A stretch of DNA of 40,668 nt from a virus. The stretch's first letter is position 1. Each line of letters begins with the position of its first letter. The stretch covers positions 1-40,668 of the IMG/VR virus record IMGVR_UViG_3300021061_000033; one strand, 5' to 3'. Position numbers and translations under genes: made by a program. This document shows, piece after piece, positions 13,648-21,642 of the stretch. The notes under the pieces were generated by a model that ran no database searches, was not told the DNA's origin, and saw only the letters and a program-made list of their open reading frames with translations.

Positions 13648-16247
13648 CAGTTCCCCAGGCGTAGTTCGGTGATGTACTCGGCCTCGTCGGCGGCGAGCGC
13701 GAGCTCGGTCCCCTCGACGTCGGCCTCCGCCGTGTCCAGCGTCCAGTCGATGAGGTCCGGGGCCGCGTAGTAGCTGTAGAGGGCGCCCTCGCCGACGGGG
13801 TGCGTGTTCGCTATGGTCCCGGTGAAGACGACCGCGTAAGAGCCGGTCCCCCGCGTGCAGGTAGACACCGTGAGCGTCTCCTCCGTCGCCTTCCCGACGC
13901 CGAGCGTGACCGACTGCCCCGGCGCGACGCGGGCGCGGAGGTTCACGCGGTCCTCCCCCCCCACGACCTGCCCCTCTATCGTCGTCTTCTGCCAGTACTT
14001 CGGGACGTGCTGGGGGAGGAGCCGCTGGGACGCCGAGGCGTACTGGAACCGCGTGAGGAACCGCTCCAGCCCCCCGCCCGTGTCGCCGGCGGCGACGTAC
14101 CCGTTCAGCTGGAGGAGCGCCCGGCGGGCCGAGAAGTCCTCCAGCCCCTGCGCCGTCGTCGGGTCGCCGGCCCCGTACGCCCCCGCCTTCCACCCCGTCG
14201 ACGAGCCCTGGTACGTCGGCTGCTCGTCCGCCACCAGGGTCGTGAGCCCGGTCTGGGAGTCGGGGAGCGGGCCGTCGCCGACGGGGTGCTCGGACGCCGC
14301 GTCCCCGGCGGGGATGGACTCCTCCAGCCCCGGGGAGCCGGCGCCTTTGGTGACGACGGCGGAAACCGTATCCGGCTCCGAACCCTCCATCCGAAGCGAT
14401 ATGATCACGTCGTCAAAGGCGACGGCGGCCCCGATCCCGGTGGGGCCGTAAAGCGTGGTGGAGACGGTGCCGGAGACGATCTCCCCGCCCTTGGCGTACC
14501 CCGTGGCGAAGATGGACGCCGCCCCCATCGCCAGCCACGCGTCCACCTGCACGGAGCCAGAGCCGTGGAGCCACTGCGTCACGCCCGACGCCCAGTAGTA
14601 GAACGTGAACGTGTCCCCTTCGTGAACGTCAGCGTCTAGGTCCCCCTCCAAGACGCGCCCCCCGATCCGCGCCTCCTTCGTCGTCGTCAGCGTCGCAACG
14701 TGGTCGTCGCCGCTGAACCCGTACAGCGTCACCCCGGCCGGGATAACCGGCGTCCCGGCGGCGGCCCCAGAGACGCCGTTGAGGAGGGGTTCAACCCACA
14801 CCTTCGCGGGGCTCCCGGGGCGGCTGTCAATCACCACGGAGGCCGTAGCGCGAACGAGGCCGTAGTCCCCGATCTTGAAGAGGATGCCGCCGTTCTGCGT
14901 GAGGGAGCCCGGGATGGGGGCGAGGAGCCCGAACGCGTACGAGACGTGCAGCGACCAACCCGCCGACGCGGGGAGGTACACGTACCCCGATTGCACGGCC
15001 GTTTGCTCGTTCCCACCCGATGCCCCGTTGATCTGGAGGATGTATTCGTCGTTATACGTCACCGGGAAAGGCCACCCGGAGGAGTCGGCGGGAATCCGGT
15101 TCGCACCCGTTGACTGAACCCAATACTTGGCTTTCGTCGTGCCGCCGGTCCCCTCCTCTTCAAAGGACGGATTCAGGACGACGTTCTCTAGGACGCCTTC
15201 GAAGTTGTACGCGCTCTCAATTGACTTCACCGGCAGCATCGTCTCTCGTAACGCGCCAACATCCTGAACCCATGCCTTGGTATCCTTGACCAAGTTGGGC
15301 GTCGTCATCGTCGGAGGGGCCGCAGTTTCGATGCCCCAAAAGGCTCCGGTGCCGGAAGTAGATGCCGGGTAAGTCCACACCTTGGGACCTGTTGGCGAGG
15401 CTGCCAAATAGTCCCTTTGTAAAATCCACCAATACCCCTCGCTCTGCACCAACCGGCACCCGAACCTTGCCGACAGCGCCCGCACGCCTTCGAGGGCGTC
15501 CACGCTCGCGCCGTCCTCGTCGGTCCACGCGGTTTGTAGGCTCTTCAGGTACCAGAGCGGGTCCTGTGTCCCCGTGATTTGGTCAGCGGTACCCCCGGGG
15601 CGGAAGGGGCGCCAGTTGCTACAGGACTTCACGCCTTCCCAACCCGCACCGTTAAACGACGTGTTCACCGCGCCCCCGAGCGGGCCGATACAGCGCGCGA
15701 AGTCGTCTAGGACGCGGCCCGTCCGTGAGGCGATTGCGCCGGTACCGACGAAGGGCTGCTTCAAAAGGAATCTTAGGCTGTCGTGGAACGTCAGCCGCAC
15801 CGCACCCCCCCGCGTCGGCGAGTCCAGGAGGCTCTCTTGGGCGAGGTAGCCGATGGCGAGGGGGGTCCAGGCGGTCGGGGTGGTGGCGTCGTTCGCCTCC
15901 TCTACGACGCACTGGAGGGCGCCGTCGGCGAGCCCTACGATGCCGCCGAACCGGCCCGGCCCCTGGAACGTCGGGTGATCCACGAGCGAGAGCTCTATCG
16001 TCATCGGGAGGACGGGGCGGAGCACGTCCGTGGGGCCGGCCACCGGCGCCCCCCAGCGGACGCGGAAGCCCCCGCGGTAGACCTGCACCGCGTAGGCGTC
16101 CCCCGTGTACGTGGCCGCCCGGATGCGGAAGCGGTACCGCACCTGATCCGGGGCGATGATGCCGATGGTGCTCGCCCCGGCCCGTCCGTAGACGTCGTGG
16201 GCGGCGCCGAGCACGTAGAGGTCGCCGTATGTCGTCGTGAGGTTCAT
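13647..16247 (-). CDS. Large tail (tip/baseplate-like) protein, 866 aa
   Basis: It lies directly after the tape measure gene, where distal tail and hub proteins are found. Residues 1-130 are beta-rich (YGDLYVLGAAHDVYG, VDHPTFQGPGRF). The middle contains NVVLNPSFEEEG, the usual beginning of a carbohydrate-binding-like beta-sandwich. No protease or lysozyme motif seen. GC drops over about 14340-15640: four 60-base lines that I counted gave 53-63%, against about 82% at 16021-16080, so this part may be acquired. It overlaps the tape measure stop by ATGA. Confidence 0.65.
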   Translation of the reverse strand: MNLTTTYGDLYVLGAAHDVYGRAGASTIGIIAPDQVRYRFRIRAATYTGDAYAVQVYRGGFRVRWGAPVAGPTDVLRPVLPMTIELSLVDHPTFQGPGRFGGIVGLADGALQCVVEEANDATTPTAWTPLAIGYLAQESLLDSPTRGGAVRLTFHDSLRFLLKQPFVGTGAIASRTGRVLDDFARCIGPLGGAVNTSFNGAGWEGVKSCSNWRPFRPGGTADQITGTQDPLWYLKSLQTAWTDEDGASVDALEGVRALSARFGCRLVQSEGYWWILQRDYLAASPTGPKVWTYPASTSGTGAFWGIETAAPPTMTTPNLVKDTKAWVQDVGALRETMLPVKSIESAYNFEGVLENVVLNPSFEEEGTGGTTKAKYWVQSTGANRIPADSSGWPFPVTYNDEYILQINGASGGNEQTAVQSGYVYLPASAGWSLHVSYAFGLLAPIPGSLTQNGGILFKIGDYGLVRATASVVIDSRPGSPAKVWVEPLLNGVSGAAAGTPVIPAGVTLYGFSGDDHVATLTTTKEARIGGRVLEGDLDADVHEGDTFTFYYWASGVTQWLHGSGSVQVDAWLAMGAASIFATGYAKGGEIVSGTVSTTLYGPTGIGAAVAFDDVIISLRMEGSEPDTVSAVVTKGAGSPGLEESIPAGDAASEHPVGDGPLPDSQTGLTTLVADEQPTYQGSSTGWKAGAYGAGDPTTAQGLEDFSARRALLQLNGYVAAGDTGGGLERFLTRFQYASASQRLLPQHVPKYWQKTTIEGQVVGGEDRVNLRARVAPGQSVTLGVGKATEETLTVSTCTRGTGSYAVVFTGTIANTHPVGEGALYSYYAAPDLIDWTLDTAEADVEGTELALAADEAEYITELRLGN

Positions 16248-17896
16248 CGGCCCGTCAGCCGCTCCATCCGCTCGGCCCGCTGGTAGCCGGCGCGGATGAC
16301 CTCGACGGGGATCACGACGTTGCCGCCGACGAGGCGGGCCGCGCCCTGCTGGAGCGCGTAGGCGCCGGAGCCGCCGGGGGCCACCCCTCCCCCGCCCGTG
16401 GGGATGCCGAGGGCGCCGCCGAGGAACGTCGCCCACCCCGCCCCGCCGGGGATGAGGTTGAGGAGGGCGAGGATGCCGCGGAGCGCGAGCGCCCGCGCTA
16501 TCGTCGTGGTGATGGCGGCGGCGGTGTCCTGGAGCGCGCGGACGAGGTTCTCCCCGAAGTTGTCGAAGCGGAGCGCCGCGACGTCCCCGAGGACCGTGGC
16601 GAGCCCGTCGGCGAGCGTGAGGGTGCCGGCGAGGTACGCCTGGGCGTCCGTGCTCATCCGCGTGGCCTCCTCCAGCATCCGCGCCGTCGTCGCCGCCCGC
16701 TCGTTCACCATCACCACGGAGCCGGCCGCCCCCTCCAGGCCCAGGCTGAGCCCGCGGGCGGCGACGGCGCCGGCCTCCAGCGTCTGCTTGTAGCCGTCGA
16801 GCCACTTGATCCCGTCGGCCACCGTCTGGTGGAACTTCCTGAGCTTCGCCTCCTCGTCCGATATCTCCTTCGGGCGGCGGCCTCTCCGTTCCCGGCGCTC
16901 CTGGGGTGCGTACGGGTTGGACAGGAAGAGGCGGCTGGGATCAACGTTGCCCTGTCCGATTGCCGCCTCTAAGGCGGGCAGACTCGTCGGGCCAGTCGCC
17001 GCCCCCTGGATGGGGGTTCCGCCCAGCGCAGCCCGCGTGAGCCCCGCCTGCATCTCTAGATCCTCCAGCACCCCCCGGAGGTAGTCGGCGGCACCGCCGA
17101 ACTCGTTTGCTCGCCGCGTCGCTTCCCCGAACTCATTACCCAGCCCGAGCATCGAGCCCAGCAGCATCCCAGTGGACCCGATGAGCGTGTAATCCGCTCG
17201 GATCTGGCTGAGCGTGGCTAGCTCCCTGGCTTCCAAGGATTCGGCTAGGGCGAGCTGCTCCCGTATCGCCTCCGCCGTCCTTAGCGAGAGGCTCGCCGTA
17301 GCCACCTCGACATCGTAGAACGACCGCGCGGCTGCCTCCCCCGCCTCCTCGGCTTCGTTCCTCATCTGCTGGAAGCGGGCGACGAGGACGGCCCCAACAG
17401 CGACCATCCCCGTAATGGCGCCCGACGCCGCGCCCACGCCAGCGGCGAAGTTGTCGAACCGCGACGTGGCTTCCCCCGATTCCGCCGCCACCTGAGATAG
17501 CCCGCGGGCTACTTCGGGGAGGTCGTTTGCGATCAACAGGAGCCGTTGACCTAGCGACCCTGTAGAGGTGAGCGCCTGCTGGGCACCTGTAGCGAGCCCT
17601 CGGAGCGCCATCTGCGCCCCCTGTGACCCCCGCGTGATTCCGGTGAAGCCGGGGAGCTGTTGCTTGAGGGCCTCCGTCTGCGCGACGATAGCCGCCTTCT
17701 CCTGCTGGAGTGCGGCGACGTTGGCAACGATCTCCTGCTTATAGGAATCGGCTGCCCCGCCAGCGCTCCGATACGCATCCTGCGCCGAACGCAGCGAGGA
17801 CTCGACGGCCTTCAGCTCCAGCGAGAGGTGAGCGAGCTTGGTAACGGCGTCGTTCGCGTCCGCCCGAACCCGGAGAAGGAGGTCTTGCTCAGCCAT
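16244..17896 (-). CDS. Tail tape measure protein, 550 aa
   Basis: A long helical protein that sets tail length and is ejected with the DNA. Residues 1-90 form coiled coil (VTKLAHLSLELKAVESSLRSAQ). Hydrophobic segments lie near 150-172 (ASGAITGMVAVGAVLVA) and 485-515 (GILALLNLIPGGAGWATFLGG), as is typical. It follows the G/GT chaperone pair in transcription order. It is short for the family, implying a tail of roughly 80 nm by the usual 1.5 Å per residue rule. Confidence 0.88.
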   Translation of the reverse strand: MAEQDLLLRVRADANDAVTKLAHLSLELKAVESSLRSAQDAYRSAGGAADSYKQEIVANVAALQQEKAAIVAQTEALKQQLPGFTGITRGSQGAQMALRGLATGAQQALTSTGSLGQRLLLIANDLPEVARGLSQVAAESGEATSRFDNFAAGVGAASGAITGMVAVGAVLVARFQQMRNEAEEAGEAAARSFYDVEVATASLSLRTAEAIREQLALAESLEARELATLSQIRADYTLIGSTGMLLGSMLGLGNEFGEATRRANEFGGAADYLRGVLEDLEMQAGLTRAALGGTPIQGAATGPTSLPALEAAIGQGNVDPSRLFLSNPYAPQERRERRGRRPKEISDEEAKLRKFHQTVADGIKWLDGYKQTLEAGAVAARGLSLGLEGAAGSVVMVNERAATTARMLEEATRMSTDAQAYLAGTLTLADGLATVLGDVAALRFDNFGENLVRALQDTAAAITTTIARALALRGILALLNLIPGGAGWATFLGGALGIPTGGGGVAPGGSGAYALQQGAARLVGGNVVIPVEVIRAGYQRAERMERLTGR

Positions 17897-17898
17897 CG

Positions 17899-17906
17899 TA
17901 CCTTTG
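17899..17906 (+). promoter_or_regulatory. TAnnTTTG-like box before the plus-strand pair
   Basis: TACCTTTG fits the -7 element described for Bacteroidota promoters. It lies 28 bases before the ATG at 17935, in the 38-base divergent gap. There is no good TTG at the expected -33 spacing, so this is tentative. Confidence 0.35.
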
Positions 17907-17934
17907 GGCCTCCCCCGTGCGTAGACCGACCGCT

Positions 17935-18126
17935 ATGGCGTCTGCCCTCTTCTTCGTCCCCGCCGCCCTGCTGTTCATCCTCGCACTCGTACAGCTTGCC
18001 CAGGCACCGACCGAAGGGAACGGCCCCCTCGGCGTGCTTGCCCTCTGCCTCGCGTTCCTGAGTGTGGGGCTTGGGATGCTCGCCCGTGATGTGCGGGCGC
18101 TCCGAGACGAAGAACAGGAACCGTAG
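17935..18126 (+). CDS. Small two-membrane-segment protein, holin-like, 63 aa
   Basis: Two hydrophobic segments lie at residues 4-22 (LFFVPAALLFILALVQLA) and 32-48 (LGVLALCLAFLSVGLGM), with a short charged tail (RDEEQEP). Size and topology fit a small holin or a membrane partner of the next protein. It is on the plus strand inside the minus-strand late block, so it needs its own promoter. Two bases separate its stop from the next ATG. Confidence 0.65.
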   Translation: MASALFFVPAALLFILALVQLAQAPTEGNGPLGVLALCLAFLSVGLGMLARDVRALRDEEQEP

Positions 18127-18128
18127 CC

Positions 18129-18434
18129 ATGCGCCTCCTCTCCGCCCTCGCCCTCACGGCCTCCCTCCTTTCGGCCTGCACTCAGGCGCAGTACGGCCCG
18201 CCGCCCGTGGACCCGCTCGCCGCCCGCGCCGACAGCCTCCTCGCGCTCCCGCCCGACAGCCTGAGCGCCCAGGAAGCGGCGTGGCTCCAGGCGTACGCCA
18301 CGCGCGCGGCGAGCGAGGAGACGCCCCAGGAGCAGGTCCGGAAAGCGGCCCAGGTGACGAACTACGTCATCGGCGGGCTGATGATGGCGGGGGTCATAGC
18401 ATGGGCCATCGTCACCCTCGCCTCGAAAGACTAG
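18129..18434 (+). CDS. Lipoprotein with C-terminal membrane segment (unimolecular spanin-like), 101 aa
   Basis: A signal peptide with lipobox LSAC (Cys17 would be lipid-modified) is followed by a Pro/Asp/Ala-rich periplasmic stretch, a helix (about 45-75) and a hydrophobic segment at 79-97. An outer-membrane lipid anchor plus an inner-membrane C-terminal segment is the architecture of u-spanins such as T1 gp11, which fuse the two membranes at lysis. A superinfection-exclusion lipoprotein is the main alternative. It is coupled to the holin-like gene and opposite to all neighbours. Confidence 0.65.
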   Translation: MRLLSALALTASLLSACTQAQYGPPPVDPLAARADSLLALPPDSLSAQEAAWLQAYATRAASEETPQEQVRKAAQVTNYVIGGLMMAGVIAWAIVTLASKD

Positions 18435-18444
18435 GGTGCGCGGC

Positions 18445-18756
18445 TCAGGCTTGCGCGTCGAGCGCCCGGAGGGCGGGGCCGAACTTGGCGAGCAGCCGCT
18501 CATGGTCTTCCCGGGTCGTGACCTTGCGCGCGGCGCCGGGGTCGAAGGGGTCCGGGCCGCCCATGATGGCGACGCCGTAGAGCCGCCCCTGCGTCCACGT
18601 CCACTCCATCTGCGCCCGCGCATGGTCGGCGATCTGTCGGTTGCTGAGGAGGTCTATGAGGTCGGTCTCGTGGGGGCGGTAGCCGAAGCGGGCCGCGCAC
18701 AGGGCGTAGAGGCCCCGGAGCGTCAGCGGGCGGCCCCGGCCTTGCGCCCCGGCGCT
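18445..18756 (-). CDS. T-like extension of the tail assembly chaperone (made by -1 frameshift)
   Basis: This frame has no ATG near its beginning and is entered from the G-like gene by -1 slippage at 18756-18762. The first codon after the slip is AGC at 18756-18754. The 103-residue extension begins SAGAQGRGRP and contains LYALCAARFGYRPHETDLIDLLS and EWTWTQGRLYG. The fused GT-like product would be 209 aa. In lambda the GT protein binds the tape measure and recruits tail tube subunits; position and arrangement match here. Confidence 0.8.
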   Translation of the reverse strand, partial: SAGAQGRGRPLTLRGLYALCAARFGYRPHETDLIDLLSNRQIADHARAQMEWTWTQGRLYGVAIMGGPDPFDPGAARKVTTREDHERLLAKFGPALRALDAQA

Positions 18757-19073
18757 TTTCCCCCGGCACCGCCGGCGTGCCCGTTCCCCTCGGCCTCGGG
18801 GAACCGGAGGAGGCGGACGGCGCGGCCCATCTCCTGCGCGCTCACGAGGGTGCAGAAGTCGGCGAAGTCGGGGAAGTCGTCGCCCGCGAAGGGGAGGCAC
18901 CCGGCGTAGAGCTGGGCGACGGCGGCGCGGTGCCCCTCCATCGTGAGCGCGTCCACGCCCCGCTCCTCGGCCAGCGTGTAGGCGTGGGGGCCGAGGAAGA
19001 ACTCCCGCTCCTCCCCGGCGATGGTGATCCGCGTGTAATCGGGGTGGCGGCGGAGCCGGTCCTTGATGTCCAT
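18723..19073 (-). CDS. G-like tail assembly chaperone, 116 aa
   Basis: It lies between tail tube and tape measure, the conserved site for these chaperones. It begins MDIKDRLRRHPDYTRITIAGEEREFFLGPHAY, a fold typical of phage tail chaperones, with a helix-rich middle and a Gly/Lys/Ala tail. The tail covers the slippery site GGGAAAA. Most ribosomes should end at the TGA at 18723; a minority would continue into the T-like frame. Confidence 0.8.
   Translation of the reverse strand: MDIKDRLRRHPDYTRITIAGEEREFFLGPHAYTLAEERGVDALTMEGHRAAVAQLYAGCLPFAGDDFPDFADFCTLVSAQEMGRAVRLLRFPEAEGNGHAGGAGGKAPGRKAGAAR
18756..18762 (-). promoter_or_regulatory. Programmed -1 ribosomal frameshift site GGGAAAA
   Basis: Read on the minus strand, the zero frame is G GGA AAA, the X XXY YYZ pattern; lambda uses GGGAAAG at the same place. 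Codon phase was checked: GGA begins at 18761, a whole number of codons (104) from the ATG at 19073. The downstream sequence is GC-rich and could form a stimulating structure. Confidence 0.82.
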
Positions 19074-19090
19074 AGGTCTACCCCTAGGGG

Positions 19091-19918
19091 TTAAGCGGTT
19101 GCGGCCGGCGTGATGGCGCCGGAGCCGGTGAGGGTGGCCGAGACGCTGACCTCGGCCCGGTACGGGATCTCGACGGTGAGCTCGGACACGAACGCCGTCC
19201 CCGTCCACTGCGAAGCCCCCGAGGTGGCCGTAGCGAACAGACAGCTCACAGAGGTAGCAACCCCCGCCGCCTTCCACGCGGAGATGAGGGCGCCGAGCGC
19301 GGTCTCCGCGTTCGTCGAGGTATAGGTGACGGCGGAGGTAGAGGCGAGCGTGAGCCGGTTCCGCACCTCGTCGGTGTACGGGGCGGAGACGTTGACGTCG
19401 GAGGGCCGCGCCGTGAACGAGACGCTCTGGGCGCTCCCGAACGTGAGCACGGTGGCGAGGCCGGCCGTGGTGGTGCCGAGGACCTCGGCCAGGATGGCGT
19501 CGAGGGCGCCGGCCCCCGTCCCCCGGGGGTCGAAGTAGTACCCGTCGACGGAGAGCGTGGCCCTCCGCATCTTGGGGTTCCGCTTCGCGTCGAGGCCGTC
19601 GGAGAAGTTGACGATCTCCGGCATCTCGCTCGTGAGCGAGAGCGTGGCCGTCTCCCACCCCTTGAGGGCGGTGCCCCCGATGGAGATGCTCCCCGTACGG
19701 CCGGCGAGCTCGGCCGAGGACTCGACGTAGGGGCCGGAGAGCCGGAAGCCCCACGTCCGCGCCCCGTTGATGGTCTCGTCGAAGTTCGCGCTCGTCTTGG
19801 AGGCGACCGAGGGGAGCTCGGCGGCGACGAAGAGCTCGGCCTCGCGCTGGGTGATGGTGCTGCCGCCGATCTTGAGAACGAGGTCAACACCGCTGATGGT
19901 CGTGACGGGGGCTGCCAT
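19091..19918 (-). CDS. Major tail (tube) protein, 275 aa
   Basis: A beta-rich protein of the right size and place for the tail tube subunit. It begins MAAPVTTISGVDLVLKIG, with ETINGARTWGFRLSGPYVESSAELAG in the middle and a C-terminal PYRAEVSVSATLTGSGAI. Alternating Thr/Ser/Val strands dominate and no cleavage or membrane signals are seen. It is flanked by the tail terminator-like gene and the chaperone pair, which supports the call more than sequence does. Confidence 0.75.
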   Translation of the reverse strand: MAAPVTTISGVDLVLKIGGSTITQREAELFVAAELPSVASKTSANFDETINGARTWGFRLSGPYVESSAELAGRTGSISIGGTALKGWETATLSLTSEMPEIVNFSDGLDAKRNPKMRRATLSVDGYYFDPRGTGAGALDAILAEVLGTTTAGLATVLTFGSAQSVSFTARPSDVNVSAPYTDEVRNRLTLASTSAVTYTSTNAETALGALISAWKAAGVATSVSCLFATATSGASQWTGTAFVSELTVEIPYRAEVSVSATLTGSGAITPAATA

Positions 19919-19931
19919 AGGGGTCGGGGGA

Positions 19932-20357
19932 CTACACGTCCATTAGGGTGAAGCGGTAGCGGCGGAGGGCGTGGCGGATGAGGTCGGGCCCCTCGCCCTC
20001 GTTGGCCTCGGCGAGCACGGCGCCGTCGAGGCGGACGGGCTGCCCGATGACGGCGAGCCCCGAGGCCGAGAGGTCGTAGCCCCCCGTGAGCGGGGACGCC
20101 CCCACGTCCATGAGGGCGGCGTCGGCGGCGGCGCGGATCTGGCGGGCCGTCCGCCCGTCGGCGGCGAAGGCGTCCACCTGGAACACGGCGCTGAGCAGGT
20201 CGGTGGTCTTGGCCGAGCCGTCCGTCTCCGTCACCTCGACGACGCGCCCGAAGGGGAGCGCGGGGTCCTGGTCCTCCCGCGCCCACGTGTAGGCCGACGA
20301 CGCGGCGTGGGCCGTGAGCCGGGTGTGGATGGCGACGTGGAGCGGGGAGGTGTCCAT
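19932..20357 (-). CDS. Tail terminator / DUF3168-like protein, 141 aa
   Basis: It begins MDTSPLHVAIHTRLTAHAASSAYTW, with PALPFGRVVEVTETDGSAKTTDLLSAVFQVDAFA. This pattern (short helix, then strands, then 'F-V-V-E-T') resembles tail completion proteins of the DUF3168 type. Its order between the gp10-like gene and the tail tube gene is that of lambda- and HK97-type phages. ATG 20357 is five bases from the upstream stop. Confidence 0.7.
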   Translation of the reverse strand: MDTSPLHVAIHTRLTAHAASSAYTWAREDQDPALPFGRVVEVTETDGSAKTTDLLSAVFQVDAFAADGRTARQIRAAADAALMDVGASPLTGGYDLSASGLAVIGQPVRLDGAVLAEANEGEGPDLIRHALRRYRFTLMDV

Positions 20358-20362
20358 CCGCG

Positions 20363-20818
20363 TTAGCGCCCCCGCACGGCTAGCTCGAGGTGGCGCCCGA
20401 CGGCGCGGGCGAGGACGTGCTCGGCGCGCATCTCCTCGGCGACGGGGAGGAAGTGCGGGCGCGGGGCCATCCGGCGGGTGCCGTACTCCAGCATCGGCCC
20501 GCGCCGGTCGTTCGTCCGCACCACCCCCTCGGGGATGGGGTCGCCGACCCCGGAGAGGTCCACGTGGATCGAGGCCCGGTAGGAGCCCGTATCCACGGCC
20601 GGCGGCTGCCCCGGCGCGCTCGCCTGGTGCGTGACCCCGCCGCGGCGGTAGACGCTGCCCGTCCCGGGCTGGCTCACCTTCTCGATGAGCTTGCCGTGGG
20701 CGACGACGGTGGTCTCGGCCACGCCGGCAGATGCCGCCTCGCGCACCTCGGACTCCGCGAGCCGCTCTAGCCAGCGGTCCGCCTCCTTGAAGCCTTCCAG
20801 GGTCACGGTGAACGCCAT
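20363..20818 (-). CDS. HK97 gp10-like head-tail joining protein, 151 aa
   Basis: The start MAFTVTLEGFKEADRWLERLAESE, the centre TGSYRASIHVDLSGVG, and EYGTRRMAPRPHFLPVAEEM are hallmarks of the HK97 gp10 family (the 'EFGT...P-R-PF' motif). It helps complete the head-tail interface. The start codon overlaps the stop of the upstream gene by one base. Confidence 0.85.
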   Translation of the reverse strand: MAFTVTLEGFKEADRWLERLAESEVREAASAGVAETTVVAHGKLIEKVSQPGTGSVYRRGGVTHQASAPGQPPAVDTGSYRASIHVDLSGVGDPIPEGVVRTNDRRGPMLEYGTRRMAPRPHFLPVAEEMRAEHVLARAVGRHLELAVRGR

Positions 20819-21153
20819 TACGCGGCCCCCTCGGGCGCCCCGTCGGGCGGCTCTTCGGGGTCGTCCACGGCCTTCTCGGCGCCCCGCAGGGCGTCGGCCC
20901 GGTCCCGGTCCGTGACGACGAAGCGGTCGCCGGCGCGGACGCGGTGGGCGCTCGCGTGGCCGGGGTCGATCTCCCGGCCCGGGATCGGGCGCACCGCCCG
21001 CATCCGCACCCGGTACGCCGGCTCCTCGCCGCCGGGAGCCCCATGCTCGGGAGCCCCATGCTCGGGAGCCCCATGCTCGGGAGCCCCATGCTCCGGGGCA
21101 ACGGGCTCGGGGGCCTTCGCCTTTCGGGGGGTGGTCTTCTTAGCGTTTGCCAT
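20818..21153 (-). CDS. Hypothetical protein with EHGAP repeats, 111 aa
   Basis: The N-terminus is basic (MANAKKTTPRKAKA). Four exact Glu-His-Gly-Ala-Pro repeats (residues 21-40) follow, encoded by a 15-base tandem repeat. The C-terminal domain (about 45-95) contains RVRMRAVRPIPGREIDPGH and RAGDRFVVTDRDRADALRG. The repeat is a flexible linker between a possible nucleic-acid-binding tail and a small domain. It sits in the head-tail connector cluster. Function unknown. Confidence 0.65.
   Translation of the reverse strand: MANAKKTTPRKAKAPEPVAPEHGAPEHGAPEHGAPEHGAPGGEEPAYRVRMRAVRPIPGREIDPGHASAHRVRAGDRFVVTDRDRADALRGAEKAVDDPEEPPDGAPEGAA
21034..21093 (+). repeat. Four perfect 15-bp tandem repeats inside a gene
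   Basis: GGGAGCCCCATGCTC occurs four times without a mismatch at 21034, 21049, 21064 and 21079. The unit is a multiple of three, so copy changes keep the frame. Confidence 0.95.
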
Positions 21154-21181
21154 CGGGGTATGCCTCGTTAGGGTGACGCCT

Positions 21182-21547
21182 CTAGCGTCGGGCTTCGGAG
21201 CAGGCGAGCTGCCAGAAGTAGGGGGACGGCGCCCGCCACGTCGCGTCGACCACCGCGCGCACCTGGAGCGTCCGCGTCTCGCCCGCCTCGGTGAACGTGA
21301 GCTGCCAGTCCCGGTCGGGGACGACCTCGGAGCCCGAGACGTGGAGCGGGCGGCGGATAGTGACGATGTAGTCGCCGGCCTGGACCTGCCCGCCGAGCCG
21401 GAGGGACTCGTTCGGGGTTACGGGGTGGACCTCGGCGAACACGGTCCCCTTCGACTCGTGGGAGGCCACGGGGGCGTACGGCCCGGAGGCCGCCGCCCGC
21501 GTGGGCGCCGCCAGCGTGACCCGCTTGTTCAGGCGCTCGGCCGTCAT
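21182..21547 (-). CDS. Head closure / head-tail adaptor protein, 121 aa
   Basis: It begins MTAERLNKRVTLAAPTRA and has GTVFAEVHPVTPNESLRLGG and the strand-rich DYIVTIRRPLHVSGSEVVPDRDWQLTF. This matches the SPP1 gp16-like head closure family ('L-R-HRVTI...W-V-P...'). ATG 21547 overlaps the small gene upstream. The order connector, closure, gp10, terminator, tail tube is standard. Confidence 0.75.
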   Translation of the reverse strand: MTAERLNKRVTLAAPTRAAASGPYAPVASHESKGTVFAEVHPVTPNESLRLGGQVQAGDYIVTIRRPLHVSGSEVVPDRDWQLTFTEAGETRTLQVRAVVDATWRAPSPYFWQLACSEARR

Positions 21548-21642
21548 CGGGCGACGTAGGTGTAGGCGTGGCCGCGCCACGTCGAGGTGACGACGTAGCG
21601 GGGGGCGGCGACGGTGGCGGGGTAGGTCGCGGTCGCGCTCAT
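21544..21642 (-). CDS. Very small protein between connector and closure genes, 32 aa
   Basis: A 32-codon frame beginning MSATATYPATVAAPRYV. It is coupled by overlaps to both neighbours (four bases each), which is the main support. Function unknown. Confidence 0.45.
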   Translation of the reverse strand: MSATATYPATVAAPRYVVTSTWRGHAYTYVAR

